DNA from: Mesorhizobium sp. WSM3860
Lineage (GTDB): Bacteria > Pseudomonadota > Alphaproteobacteria > Rhizobiales > Rhizobiaceae
Length of the DNA stretch: 64,000 bases
Direction of reading: 5' to 3'
NCBI RefSeq assembly: GCF_002294995.1
Contig: NZ_NSGF01000007.1
Coordinates: 213,347 to 277,346 of the forward strand
Below are positions 21,673 through 29,786 of the stretch, piece by piece (the stretch's first letter is position 1; every line of letters starts with the position of its first letter). The notes below the pieces were generated by a model. That model made no database searches and was not told where the DNA came from. It saw only the letters and a list, made by a program, of their open reading frames with translations. The position numbers and the translations under genes were made by a program.

Positions 21673-21693
21673 AGCGACATCCTGGATGTCGCT
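21673..21693. terminator. Hairpin between convergent genes
   Basis: AGCGACATC and GATGTCGCT form a 9-bp perfect stem with a 3-nt loop between the convergent metallo-hydrolase and LysR genes. No clear T-run follows on either side, so it may be a weak bidirectional terminator. Confidence 0.4.
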
Positions 21694-21705
21694 TCCGCCA
21701 TAAGA

Positions 21706-22662
21706 TCATGTCGTTCCCACGAGCGGCGCTTCTCCAACCAACTGGCCATCGAGGGACGAACCGCAGGCGTGCGTCACCAGCGCCCGAAACCATTGGTGGG
21801 CGGGGTGCTGCTGCAATCGTTCGTGCCAGATCAGCTTGTAGAGCAGCTTCTCCGTTTCGAACGGCAGCTCGCACACCACCAAGTCACGTCCATCCGCAAT
21901 GGTTCGCCACGGTCCATTGAAGAAGCCGAGCGGCACGCAGGTGATGAGGTCGCTACGCGAGACAATCTTCAGTGCGTCGGCAAAGTGATTGACCACGACG
22001 GTGATCATCCTTGCCCGTCCCGTCAGACTGAGCCAGCCATCCACCAAGCCGCGTTCCAGACCGGACGGGGTCGCCAAGACGTGCGCCGCGGCGGTGAATC
22101 GATCGAGCGTCAGGCAATCGGCCAGTTCATGCCCGCCGCGCATGACGCAGACATAGCGATCCGTCCGCAGGCTCTGCACATGCATTTCTCTTGGCAGCGA
22201 GGCAAACATGCCCACGGCGCAGTCGAGGGTGCCGCGATCGATTCCTTCCAGCGAGCCTTCATGGGTATGCACCGCAAAGGAAACGCGGGCGCGCGGCGAC
22301 GCGGCCTGCAATTTCAGCGTAATTTCGCTGACGCCTTCCATCGCGAGACTGTCGGTGACGGCAATGCGAAAACTGGTCGCATCCGACGCGGGATCGAAGT
22401 CGTCGGGCGTGAAAGAAGCGCGAATTGCCGTGAGCGAGCGATGAAGGTCGGGCCACATCGCGACCATACGAGCGGTGGGCTGGACCCCCGTTGCGGTCTT
22501 GAGGAAGAGTTGATCTTTAGTGAGGCGGCGGGCTCGACGCAACGCATTGCTGACCGCCGGCTGGCTCATCGCCAGGCTCGAGGCCGCACGTGTCACGTTC
22601 CTCTCCAGCATGATGGCCTCAAGGACGGCAATCAGGTTCAGATCAAGACGCACGTTATTCAT
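21706..22662 (-). CDS. LysR-family regulator
   Basis: A 318-residue LysR-type activator. The N-terminal HTH reads RNVTRAASSLAMSQPAVSNALRRARR, here from about residue 22, followed by an effector-binding domain of two alpha/beta lobes. The ATG at 22662 puts the HTH in the canonical position; an upstream extension would overlap the divergent gene. It faces the operon 22748-27747 with an 85-nt gap, so it probably regulates that operon in response to its substrate. Confidence 0.9.
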   Translation of the reverse strand: MNNVRLDLNLIAVLEAIMLERNVTRAASSLAMSQPAVSNALRRARRLTKDQLFLKTATGVQPTARMVAMWPDLHRSLTAIRASFTPDDFDPASDATSFRIAVTDSLAMEGVSEITLKLQAASPRARVSFAVHTHEGSLEGIDRGTLDCAVGMFASLPREMHVQSLRTDRYVCVMRGGHELADCLTLDRFTAAAHVLATPSGLERGLVDGWLSLTGRARMITVVVNHFADALKIVSRSDLITCVPLGFFNGPWRTIADGRDLVVCELPFETEKLLYKLIWHERLQQHPAHQWFRALVTHACGSSLDGQLVGEAPLVGTT

Positions 22663-22747
22663 CCAGTAAATGATACAGTGGTCGATTCTAAATTGGACGC
22701 ATTGATGGCGGCAAGCGATCCTGATGCCGCTGACCGGAGGACAAGGC

Positions 22748-23494
22748 ATGAATGATATGGCTCTCGCGGATGTGCTGCCGAAGCTCACCGGCAAGATCAG
22801 TCCCGACCGCATTCGACTGATGCGGGTACCGCGCCCGCCGAAGGAACTGATCGACGGGTTCAAGCGGATCGGCGACGCCACCAGCGTCATCTCGGACATC
22901 ATGGACGAGCTCGGTATCACCGGCTCGGTTGGCGCATCGGTTCTGAAGCCGACCCTGCCTTCGGTGTCGATCGTCGGTCCGGCGCTTACGGTGCGCAACA
23001 TCCTGCAACGCGAGCATGTCTACGAGACGGCGAAAAACCACGTCAACCGGATGGCGGAGTTCGAGGCCCACAACCTGGCGCTGCCGGGCGATGTTGTGGT
23101 GATCGAGGGCGTTGCCGGCGTTTCCAACATGGGCGGAATTTCGGCCCAGACCGGAAAACGGCAGGGCGAGGCCGGAGCAATCGTGGCCGGAGGCGTTCGC
23201 GACCTCGGGCATTCGCGGCGGGTCGGATATCCGCTTTGGGCCACTGAAATAACGCCTGTCACCGGCAAATGGCGCATCGAGACCGTGGAGATCAACGGCG
23301 AAATCCAGGTCGCCGGCGTGCGCGTTGCTCCGGGCGATATCGTCGTTGCGGACGAAACCGGCGTCTGCTTCATCCCGATTGCCCGGGCCACCGAAGTTCT
23401 GGCAAAGGCGCTGAAAAAGTCGGCGCTTGAAGAGGTCAAGTGCGAAGCAATCGAAGCCGGTATTTCCGTTGCGGATCTGCCGGGCAATGCATGA
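22748..23494 (+). CDS. RraA-like / HMG-aldolase-type protein
   Basis: A 248-residue protein of the RraA-like fold, which includes 4-hydroxy-4-methyl-2-oxoglutarate aldolases and oxaloacetate decarboxylases. Seen are ATSVISDIMDELGI (about residue 45), GDVVVIEGVAGVSNMGG (about residue 118) and GAIVAGGVRDLGHSRRVGYP, holding the family Arg-Asp pair. It is first in an operon with a 2-hydroxyacid dehydrogenase and an SDR, so a catabolic aldolase or decarboxylase acting on a 2-oxo acid is more likely than an RNase regulator. A GGAGG site precedes the ATG. Confidence 0.78.
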   Translation: MNDMALADVLPKLTGKISPDRIRLMRVPRPPKELIDGFKRIGDATSVISDIMDELGITGSVGASVLKPTLPSVSIVGPALTVRNILQREHVYETAKNHVNRMAEFEAHNLALPGDVVVIEGVAGVSNMGGISAQTGKRQGEAGAIVAGGVRDLGHSRRVGYPLWATEITPVTGKWRIETVEINGEIQVAGVRVAPGDIVVADETGVCFIPIARATEVLAKALKKSALEEVKCEAIEAGISVADLPGNA

Positions 23495-24503
23495 AGCGAT
23501 AGGTCACCCCGTGAGAAAGCTTCGCGTCGCCATCATCAACGACTACCAGGACGTGGTCCGCACGCTGGACTGCTTCTCCAGGCTGGACGGCCACGACGTC
23601 ACGATCTGGACCGATATCGTCGAGGATGTCGACATCCTGGCAGACCGCCTGGCGGAGGCGGACGTCCTGGTGCTGATGCGCGAGCGCACCAGGATCGATG
23701 AAGCTTTGTTGAGCCGCCTTCCCGAGCTGAAGCTCATCAGCCAGAACGGCCACATCCCGCACATCGATCTGGCGGCCTGCGACAAGCATGGCGTCGTCGT
23801 TTCGTCCGCTCTGACTTCGCGTCCGTCTTATTCGACCGTGGAATTCACCTGGGGGTTGATTCTTGCGGCGATGCGCAACATTCCTTTCGAGAGCGCGTCG
23901 CTGCGGCAAGGCCGTTGGCAGACCACCATAGGCCTCGGACTGCGCGGCCGCGTCCTCGGCATTTATGGTTTCGGCCGTTTGGGCTCGATGGTCGCGCGGA
24001 TCGGCAAGGCCTTCGGCATGGAAGTGCTGGTCTGGGGGCGCCAGGGCTCGTTGGATCGCGCTAAAGCCGAGGGTTTCAACGTGGCGCAGGACAAGCCGTC
24101 ACTGTTCAGGCTGTCGGATGTTCTCAGCTTGCATTTGCGGCTGAATGCCGAGACCACCGGCGTAATTGGTCCTGACGACCTGGCCATGATGAAGCCGACC
24201 GCTTTGCTTGTGAACACCAGCCGTGCCGAGTTGATCCAGCCCGGGGCTTTGGTGGCGGCGCTGAAGAGTGGCCGGCCCGGAAAGGCGGCTGTCGACGTGT
24301 TCGAACGCGAGCCGCTCACCAATCCGGACGACGCCCTGCTCAGGCTTCCGAACGCCCTGTGCACGCCGCATCTCGGCTATGTCGAGCGCGACAACTACGA
24401 GTTCGCGTACGGCAATGCGTTCGACCAGATCGTAGCCTTCGCGGGGGGAACCCCGATCAATGTCCACACTGCGGGCGGCCCAGAAACAGGATCACTGAAA
24501 TGA
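23487..24503 (+). CDS. D-isomer-specific 2-hydroxyacid dehydrogenase
   Basis: A 338-residue NAD-dependent dehydrogenase of the phosphoglycerate-dehydrogenase superfamily. The Rossmann motif is [21 protein letters not shown], written here from its core GFGRLG near residue 160; downstream are [18 protein letters not shown] and the catalytic His in CTPHLGY. The ATG at 23487 overlaps the preceding gene; a GTG at 23511 is an alternative. It probably reduces or oxidises a 2-oxo/2-hydroxy acid in the pathway fed by the RraA-like protein. Confidence 0.85.
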   Translation: MHEAIGHPVRKLRVAIINDYQDVVRTLDCFSRLDGHDVTIWTDIVEDVDILADRLAEADVLVLMRERTRIDEALLSRLPELKLISQNGHIPHIDLAACDKHGVVVSSALTSRPSYSTVEFTWGLILAAMRNIPFESASLRQGRWQTTIGLGLRGRVLGIYGFGRLGSMVARIGKAFGMEVLVWGRQGSLDRAKAEGFNVAQDKPSLFRLSDVLSLHLRLNAETTGVIGPDDLAMMKPTALLVNTSRAELIQPGALVAALKSGRPGKAAVDVFEREPLTNPDDALLRLPNALCTPHLGYVERDNYEFAYGNAFDQIVAFAGGTPINVHTAGGPETGSLK

Positions 24504-25288
24504 ACCTCGAGCTCGACGGGAAGATTGTCCTGATAACCGGGGGCAGCAAGGGAATAGGGCTGGCCTGCGCACGCGCCTTTGCCAGGGAAGGGGCCCGCGT
24601 GGTGATTGTGTCACGCAGCCCGGAGAACCTTGAGAACGCCAAGAAAAAGCTGGCTGCGGAGGGTCTGTCGGCAACGAGTTTCGCCGCCGATCTGTCGGAC
24701 GGACTTGCGGCAAAGGACATGGTCGCCGCGCTCGAGGAGCAGGTGGGGCCGATCGCGTCGCTGGTCAATTCGGCCGGCGGCGCCAGGAGAGTTGCCCCCG
24801 ACGAACTGACGCCGGAGAAATGGCGTGTCGCGATGGACGCGAAGTTCTTCACCTACATGAACGTCACCGACTACGTCCTGCCGCTGATGGTGGCGCGGGG
24901 CGCCGGCACGATTGTCAACATAGTCGGCACCGGGGGCAAGATCGCGTCACCCATGCATTTGCCGGGAGGCGCCGCCAACGCGGCGCTGATGCTCGCCTCG
25001 GCGGGGCTGGCAGCGGCGTGGGGGCATGCAGGCGTAAGGGTGAACGTGATCAACCCGGCCGCCACCATGACCGAGCGCCTGCAATTGTCGCTTGAAGTCG
25101 AATCCAGGGTGACTGGCAAGACGCCGGAAGAACTGCTGCGGCTGAACGAGCAGCGGATTCCGCTGCGGCGCTACGCCAATCCTGAAGAGGTGGCCGATGC
25201 CGCGCTTTTCCTCGCCAGCGCAAGATCCTCCTACGTGACGGGCGCTTCGCTGACCATGGACGGAGGACTTACGCCACTGGTTGTCTAG
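24500..25288 (+). CDS. SDR-fold protein without the canonical catalytic residues
   Basis: A 262-residue short-chain dehydrogenase fold. The cofactor loop [11 protein letters not shown] (from residue 12) and NSAGGARR are intact. In the active site the usual Ser, Tyr and Lys are not seen: the segment reads [18 protein letters not shown] then AANAAL, where Gly143, Gly156 and Asn160 fill the expected positions by my alignment. It may use another mechanism, bind ligand only, or belong to an atypical SDR subgroup. It overlaps the previous gene by 4 nt and precedes the MFS carrier. Confidence 0.82.
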   Translation: MNLELDGKIVLITGGSKGIGLACARAFAREGARVVIVSRSPENLENAKKKLAAEGLSATSFAADLSDGLAAKDMVAALEEQVGPIASLVNSAGGARRVAPDELTPEKWRVAMDAKFFTYMNVTDYVLPLMVARGAGTIVNIVGTGGKIASPMHLPGGAANAALMLASAGLAAAWGHAGVRVNVINPAATMTERLQLSLEVESRVTGKTPEELLRLNEQRIPLRRYANPEEVADAALFLASARSSYVTGASLTMDGGLTPLVV

Positions 25289-25325
25289 CCGGCGTCGCAT
25301 CGCATCGAGAAAACGGGAGGAAAAG

Positions 25326-26633
25326 ATGTTCACTTGGTACAGGGAGTTGACGACGCGTGAGCGGAACACCTTCTGGGGCTGTTTCGCCGGCTGGGCAGTC
25401 GACGCGATGGATGCGCAGCTCTTCAGCTTCGTGCTGCCGATCCTGATCGCGGCCTGGGGAATGACGACGGCGCAGGCCGGCTATCTGGCAACCGCGACGC
25501 TGCTCTCCGCGGCGATCGGAGGGTGGCTCTGCGGTTATCTGGCCGACCGTTTCGGCCGTGCCCGCATCATGCAGTTCACGATCCTTTGGTTCTGCGCCTT
25601 CACTTTCCTTGCCGGGTTTGCCCAGGACTTCCAGCAGCTGATGGTCTTGCGCATCATGCAGGGGCTGGGCTTCGGCGGCGAGTGGGCGGCCGGTGCGGTC
25701 CTCATGGGCGAGATCATCCGCGCCGAACATCGCGGTAAGGCCGTTGGCACCGTCCAGAGCGGATTCGGCATCGGCTGGAGCGCGGCCGCCATATTGGCGG
25801 GCATCATCCTCGCCCACATCCCGGAGGAATACGGATGGCGAGCGCTGCTGATGATTGGCGTGCTGCCCGGCTTTCTGGTGCTGTACCTGCGTCGAACGAT
25901 CGGGGAGCCGGAAGTCTATCAACGGACTCGCGCCGCGATAAAGGCGACTGGCCGCGCCCCTAGTCTCGGAGCGATCTTCCAACCTGGTGTGCTGCATGTG
26001 ACAATTCTGGCATCCTTGCTGGCGTTCGGCGTCGTTGGTGTCGGCGGAGCAATCGTCAACTGGCTGCCGACGTTTGTGAAAACGGTCCGTCACATCTCGC
26101 CAAGTGCAGCCGGTTACTACGTATTTCTGGTCACAGGCGGCTCGTTCTTTGGTTTCCTAGCAAGCGCATACCTGTCTGACGTGCTCGGTCGGCGCCGTAC
26201 ATTCCAGTTGTTTCTGGTTTGCTCGTGGCTGGTGACCATTGCCTATATGTTTCTGCCACTCTCAGGCTGGAAACTGGTCCTTATGGGGATACCGTTCGGT
26301 TTCTTCACGATCGGCAACTACGCCGCACTCGGCCCCTTTTTCACGGAGTTGTTTCCGACGGCGGTGCGCGGCAGCGGCCAGAGTTTTGCCTACAACTTCG
26401 GCAAGGCCACGGGCGCCGTCGCTGTCTCCTGTATTGGCATTCTGGCTCAGTGGATCACCTTGGCCGAGGCTATCGGGTTGATCGCGCTACTCGGCTATAG
26501 CATCGCGATCGTGGCGACGCTGCTGCTCCCGGAAACCAAAGGCATCGAGCTTACGTCAAGCCTTGGGCACGCCGACAAGGAGGAAGATCCATCGATCGCG
26601 GTAGCGCAACGAACCGCTCCTCGCGGAGCGTGA
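25326..26633 (+). CDS. MFS carrier, aromatic-acid/H+ symporter-like
   Basis: A 435-residue major facilitator with about 12 hydrophobic segments. GWAVDAMDAQLFSFVLP in TM1 and GYLADRFGRARIM in the first cytoplasmic loop match the AAHS/sialic-acid type of organic-acid:H+ symporters. GGGAGGAAAAG precedes the ATG at 25326. It lies within the LysR-linked operon and likely brings in the substrate of the neighbouring 2-hydroxyacid and SDR-type enzymes, a carboxylate. Confidence 0.85.
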   Translation: MFTWYRELTTRERNTFWGCFAGWAVDAMDAQLFSFVLPILIAAWGMTTAQAGYLATATLLSAAIGGWLCGYLADRFGRARIMQFTILWFCAFTFLAGFAQDFQQLMVLRIMQGLGFGGEWAAGAVLMGEIIRAEHRGKAVGTVQSGFGIGWSAAAILAGIILAHIPEEYGWRALLMIGVLPGFLVLYLRRTIGEPEVYQRTRAAIKATGRAPSLGAIFQPGVLHVTILASLLAFGVVGVGGAIVNWLPTFVKTVRHISPSAAGYYVFLVTGGSFFGFLASAYLSDVLGRRRTFQLFLVCSWLVTIAYMFLPLSGWKLVLMGIPFGFFTIGNYAALGPFFTELFPTAVRGSGQSFAYNFGKATGAVAVSCIGILAQWITLAEAIGLIALLGYSIAIVATLLLPETKGIELTSSLGHADKEEDPSIAVAQRTAPRGA

Positions 26634-26664
26634 CCGCCTCCCTATCCAGACCAAGGAGTGACAG

Positions 26665-27171
26665 ATGACGTCAACTTTCCCGTACTTGGTTCTTGCCATG
26701 ACCCTCATGACACAAGGGGGGATGGCCGAAGCCCAAACCGCAGGCGGGCCAATGCAGGTCATTGTTGCTACGCCCCAGCAACTCTCTGTCTCGGAGAGCG
26801 CATCGAAGACTGTCGGGGTGTCCCAAGTCCAGGGGCAGAGCGCAAAGATGCTCTATGGCGATGCCGCGAAACCTGGACTTTACACGGTTTTATTGCGCCT
26901 CGAACCACACAAGCGCATCATGCCGCTGTCACATCCCGACTCCCGTTTCGTGACTGTCTTGTCAGGAATCTTCTACGTGGGGTTTGGTGACACCTACGAT
27001 GAGACCAGGCTCAACGCGCTTTCGGCGGGAGGTATCTACACCGAACCCGCCAACACCAACCATTTTGGGGAGACGCGGGACGAGCCAGCCCTCGTTGCGA
27101 TCACCGGATATGGGCCGAGCGGAACCACCTACGCGAACCCCGCCGACGCGCCAGGTGCAGTCAAGAAGTAG
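26665..27171 (+). CDS. Secreted cupin-like protein
   Basis: A 168-residue protein with a signal peptide (PYLVLAMTLMTQGGMAEAQ, cleavage near residue 24) and a single cupin-like beta-barrel. Conserved features are PHKRIMPLSHPDSRFVTVLSG, followed by GGIYTEPANTNHFGETRDE, in which His residues could bind a metal. Related proteins are annotated as cupins or anti-sigma ChrR-like. It lies 31 nt after the MFS gene, which suggests periplasmic handling of the same substrate. Function unknown. Confidence 0.75.
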   Translation: MTSTFPYLVLAMTLMTQGGMAEAQTAGGPMQVIVATPQQLSVSESASKTVGVSQVQGQSAKMLYGDAAKPGLYTVLLRLEPHKRIMPLSHPDSRFVTVLSGIFYVGFGDTYDETRLNALSAGGIYTEPANTNHFGETRDEPALVAITGYGPSGTTYANPADAPGAVKK

Positions 27172-27303
27172 GTCCGTTTCCCGCCAGGAGCTTTCGTCGA
27201 GGGAACGCCTGCATGGACGGTGTCCTGCAGCCACTCCAGATATCAAACAAGGCGGCACTCCAAGCGATGGATAGAGCACACACGTGATATGATAGGAGAA
27301 CAG

Positions 27304-27747
27304 ATGTCTCGATCGCCAATGGCTAATCCGACAGACGTAGGCACGCAGGCAATCACAGCCGCAAGCCGCCGTAGGAGCGTCACCGTCGTAGGCCTCGCTC
27401 ACAGGCATCCAGTTCCCAATGCCTGCCGGATCGGCAACATGGTGTTCTCGGGGGCGATTCATGGCGTCAGTCCGACCACGCAGGAATTGCCGGCCGGAAT
27501 GGCCGCTCAGTCGGCCAATGTGTTCGCCAACATGCGTGCCGTCATCGAAGCCGCCGGCGGCAGCGCGGAGGACATCATCAAGGTGGATATTTATCTCCGC
27601 GACAGCAGCGACAGGGTCGCCGTCAATGAAGAATGGCTGCGGATGTTTCCAGATTCCGAGTCGCGTCCGGCCAGGCACGTTAGGCCGCTGACACCGGACA
27701 GCGCTTCCCTGGTGCAATGCGAATTCGTCGCAGTCATCAAGATCTAG
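27304..27747 (+). CDS. RidA/YjgF-family protein
   Basis: A 147-residue member of the Rid superfamily, longer than the usual ~125 because of an N-terminal extension. The fold hallmarks VFSGAIHGV, QSANVFANMRAVIEAAGGSAEDIIKV, shown here only by its core NMRAVIEAAGGSAEDIIKVD, and SRPARHVRPL are present. RidA proteins hydrolyse reactive enamines or imines; catabolic relatives act on ring-opened intermediates. As last gene of the operon it may clear a reactive intermediate. An ATG at 27304 with AGGAGAAC upstream was chosen. Confidence 0.82.
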   Translation: MSRSPMANPTDVGTQAITAASRRRSVTVVGLAHRHPVPNACRIGNMVFSGAIHGVSPTTQELPAGMAAQSANVFANMRAVIEAAGGSAEDIIKVDIYLRDSSDRVAVNEEWLRMFPDSESRPARHVRPLTPDSASLVQCEFVAVIKI

Positions 27748-27918
27748 ATTTTCATCTAGGATTGCGCGACGACGTCTGCCGCAGCGGTCGAGCAGGTCCT
27801 CAGCGAGGTGACTGCCGCATCGATCTCCGGTTGCGCGAGAGCGTGGGGCGTGCCGATATACTGCCGATGTCGCCCGAGCCGGTGAAGCCGTCACCGATGA
27901 CGCGGATCCGCATGGTTG

Positions 27919-28632
27919 TCAGTCGTGCGTGCGCTGCTGCCAGAAGGTGACGGCAAGCTGCTCGAGATGCGTGCGCATGGCCTGCTCGGCGCGATCGGGG
28001 TCACGCGCCGCGATGCCTTCATAGATTGCCTTGTGCGCCTCGAATGCCGTCTTTTCCTGCCCCTTTGCCGCAAGGGTCACCGTTCGCTGTTCCTTCAGCC
28101 ACTCCGAGATCTGGTCGTGCAGGGCGATGAAGACTGGATTGCGCGCCATCTTGGCCAGTTCGAAGTGGAAGGCGATGTCGGTTGAGGTGAAGCGCTCGCG
28201 GTCGCCGATCGCTTTCCGGTTGGCCTCGAGCGCAGCCGCCAGCGCCTCGAGGTCCGTGGCCGTCGCGTGCCGGGCGGCCTCGCGCGCCAGCCCGACTTCG
28301 AAGAACAGGCGCGCGCCCTGGAAATAACGATGTCCCTCCTCGGTCGAAAGCATCTGGCGCACGGCCGGCGCCATGCCTGTGAAGATGTGCGAGGCGGTCG
28401 GCATCAGCACCTTGGCCCGCGCGCCGTTGGTGAGTTCGACCAGCCCGGCCTTCTGCAGCGAAATCAGCGCCTCGCGGATGGCGGGCCGCCCGACGCCGAA
28501 GCGAGTCTGCAGGTCGCGCTCGGGCGGCAGCTGGTCTCCGGGCTTCAGCTTGCCGGACAGGATCTGCGCCTCGAGATGCGAGGCCACGTGCTCGAAGAGC
28601 TTCTTGCGTTCTATAACGAGAGGGTCGACCAT
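27919..28632 (-). CDS. GntR/FadR-family regulator of the downstream sugar operon
   Basis: A 237-residue FCD-type GntR regulator. The winged helix contains LPPERDLQTRFGVGRPAIREAL (residues about 39-60) and the C-terminal FCD helical domain has the metal-binding type residues in TDIAFHFELAKMARNP and the later EAHKAIYEGI. It is divergent from the twelve-gene operon starting at 28815, so it probably represses that operon until a sugar acid binds. Confidence 0.88.
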   Translation of the reverse strand: MVDPLVIERKKLFEHVASHLEAQILSGKLKPGDQLPPERDLQTRFGVGRPAIREALISLQKAGLVELTNGARAKVLMPTASHIFTGMAPAVRQMLSTEEGHRYFQGARLFFEVGLAREAARHATATDLEALAAALEANRKAIGDRERFTSTDIAFHFELAKMARNPVFIALHDQISEWLKEQRTVTLAAKGQEKTAFEAHKAIYEGIAARDPDRAEQAMRTHLEQLAVTFWQQRTHD

Positions 28633-28636
28633 AGAC

Positions 28637-28656
28637 CTTTCATACCATCATACTTG
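28637..28656. promoter_or_regulatory. Possible FCD/GntR operator
   Basis: Just upstream of the regulator ATG the sequence CATACCATCATACTTG holds two CATAC half-sites 8 bp apart, a pattern seen in FadR-subfamily operators (TGGTATGA-like on the other strand). It could mediate autoregulation and repression of the divergent operon. Confidence 0.4.
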
Positions 28657-28814
28657 ACAACCATGCAACTGCTTGCAAGGATGACCACCACATAACCAGA
28701 CATGGCCGGATCGGTGAGCGGCTTCGTTCGCCGAAAGCGCGTTTCCACAAGATCCTGGAAGCGGCGCCCCGGCCTTGCCGAAAACAACCCGTGATGGGTC
28801 AGGGAGCGAAAGAC

Positions 28815-29750
28815 ATGCGGATCGCCATTCTGGGCGGCGGCGGTGCCATGGGTGGCATTTTCGGCGGCTATCTTGCCCGAGCAGGCAATGACGTGACGCT
28901 GATCGACGTCTCGAAGCCGGCCGTGCAGGCGATCAACGACAACGGCCTCACGATCGAGGAGAAGGACGGCTCCCGGCCGGTTATCCGCGTTCCGGCAACC
29001 ACGGAGCCCTCGAAGGTCGGACCGGTCGACCTGATCATCAATTTCGTCAAATGCTATCACACCGATGCGGCGGTCCGCGCGGCGGCCCCGATGATCTCGG
29101 GGGACACGGCGGTGCTCAGCCTGCAGAACGGCTGGGGTAACGCGCCGCGCATCGCCGGCATTGTGGGCGAAGAAAAGGTCCTGGTCGGCCTGACTTACCA
29201 TGGCGGCACGTTGCTCGGCCCCGGCAGTGTGAAGCATCCCGGCGTCGGGATGACCTATATCGGCGAACTGAGCGGCAAGACGACACCGCGCCTGGACAAG
29301 GTGATCGAGACCTTCCGTGCCGCGCAGATCGAAACCACCAAGTCTGAGCGGATACTGGACGAGGTGTGGAAAAAACTGGCGCTGAATGCCTGCACGCTGC
29401 CGGTCGCCGGCCTATTGCATTTCATGTCGCACGAACTGGTCGCCTTCGACGGCATCAAGTCGCTGATGGCGGCAATCCTGAAGGAAGTCGTGGCGGTTGC
29501 CGAAGCGCAGCGCATTTCGCTCGACTATGACGAGCGCTGGGCCGCCATAACGGGGTTGTTGGAGAAGGCCGTGGGCGGCAAGGCCTCGATGCTCCAGGAC
29601 GTCGAGGCGCGGCGCCAGACCGAGATCGAGGTCATCAACGGCGCCATCGTCGACGCCGGCAAGCGCACCGGCGTGGCCACGCCGGTGAATGAAACCATGG
29701 TCTGGATGATCCAGGCCAAGCAAGCTCACTACCTTCAGGCGAAGGCATAG
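28815..29750 (+). CDS. Ketopantoate-reductase-like (PanE/ApbA family) dehydrogenase
   Basis: A 311-residue NAD(P)-dependent dehydrogenase. It has the N-terminal GxGxxG (AILGGGGAMGGIFGGYLARAG), the family lysine in WKKLALNACTLPV near residue 180, and ETMVWMIQAK at the C-terminus, as in PanE. Instead of pantothenate synthesis, its place as first gene of a sugar-uptake operon suggests oxidation or reduction of a branched C5 acid. The ATG at 28815 with AGGGAG upstream is preferred over 28791. Confidence 0.82.
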   Translation: MRIAILGGGGAMGGIFGGYLARAGNDVTLIDVSKPAVQAINDNGLTIEEKDGSRPVIRVPATTEPSKVGPVDLIINFVKCYHTDAAVRAAAPMISGDTAVLSLQNGWGNAPRIAGIVGEEKVLVGLTYHGGTLLGPGSVKHPGVGMTYIGELSGKTTPRLDKVIETFRAAQIETTKSERILDEVWKKLALNACTLPVAGLLHFMSHELVAFDGIKSLMAAILKEVVAVAEAQRISLDYDERWAAITGLLEKAVGGKASMLQDVEARRQTEIEVINGAIVDAGKRTGVATPVNETMVWMIQAKQAHYLQAKA

Positions 29751-29786
29751 CCATGCCGGCCGCACTCGTCAGCGCTTGAGGTCGAC

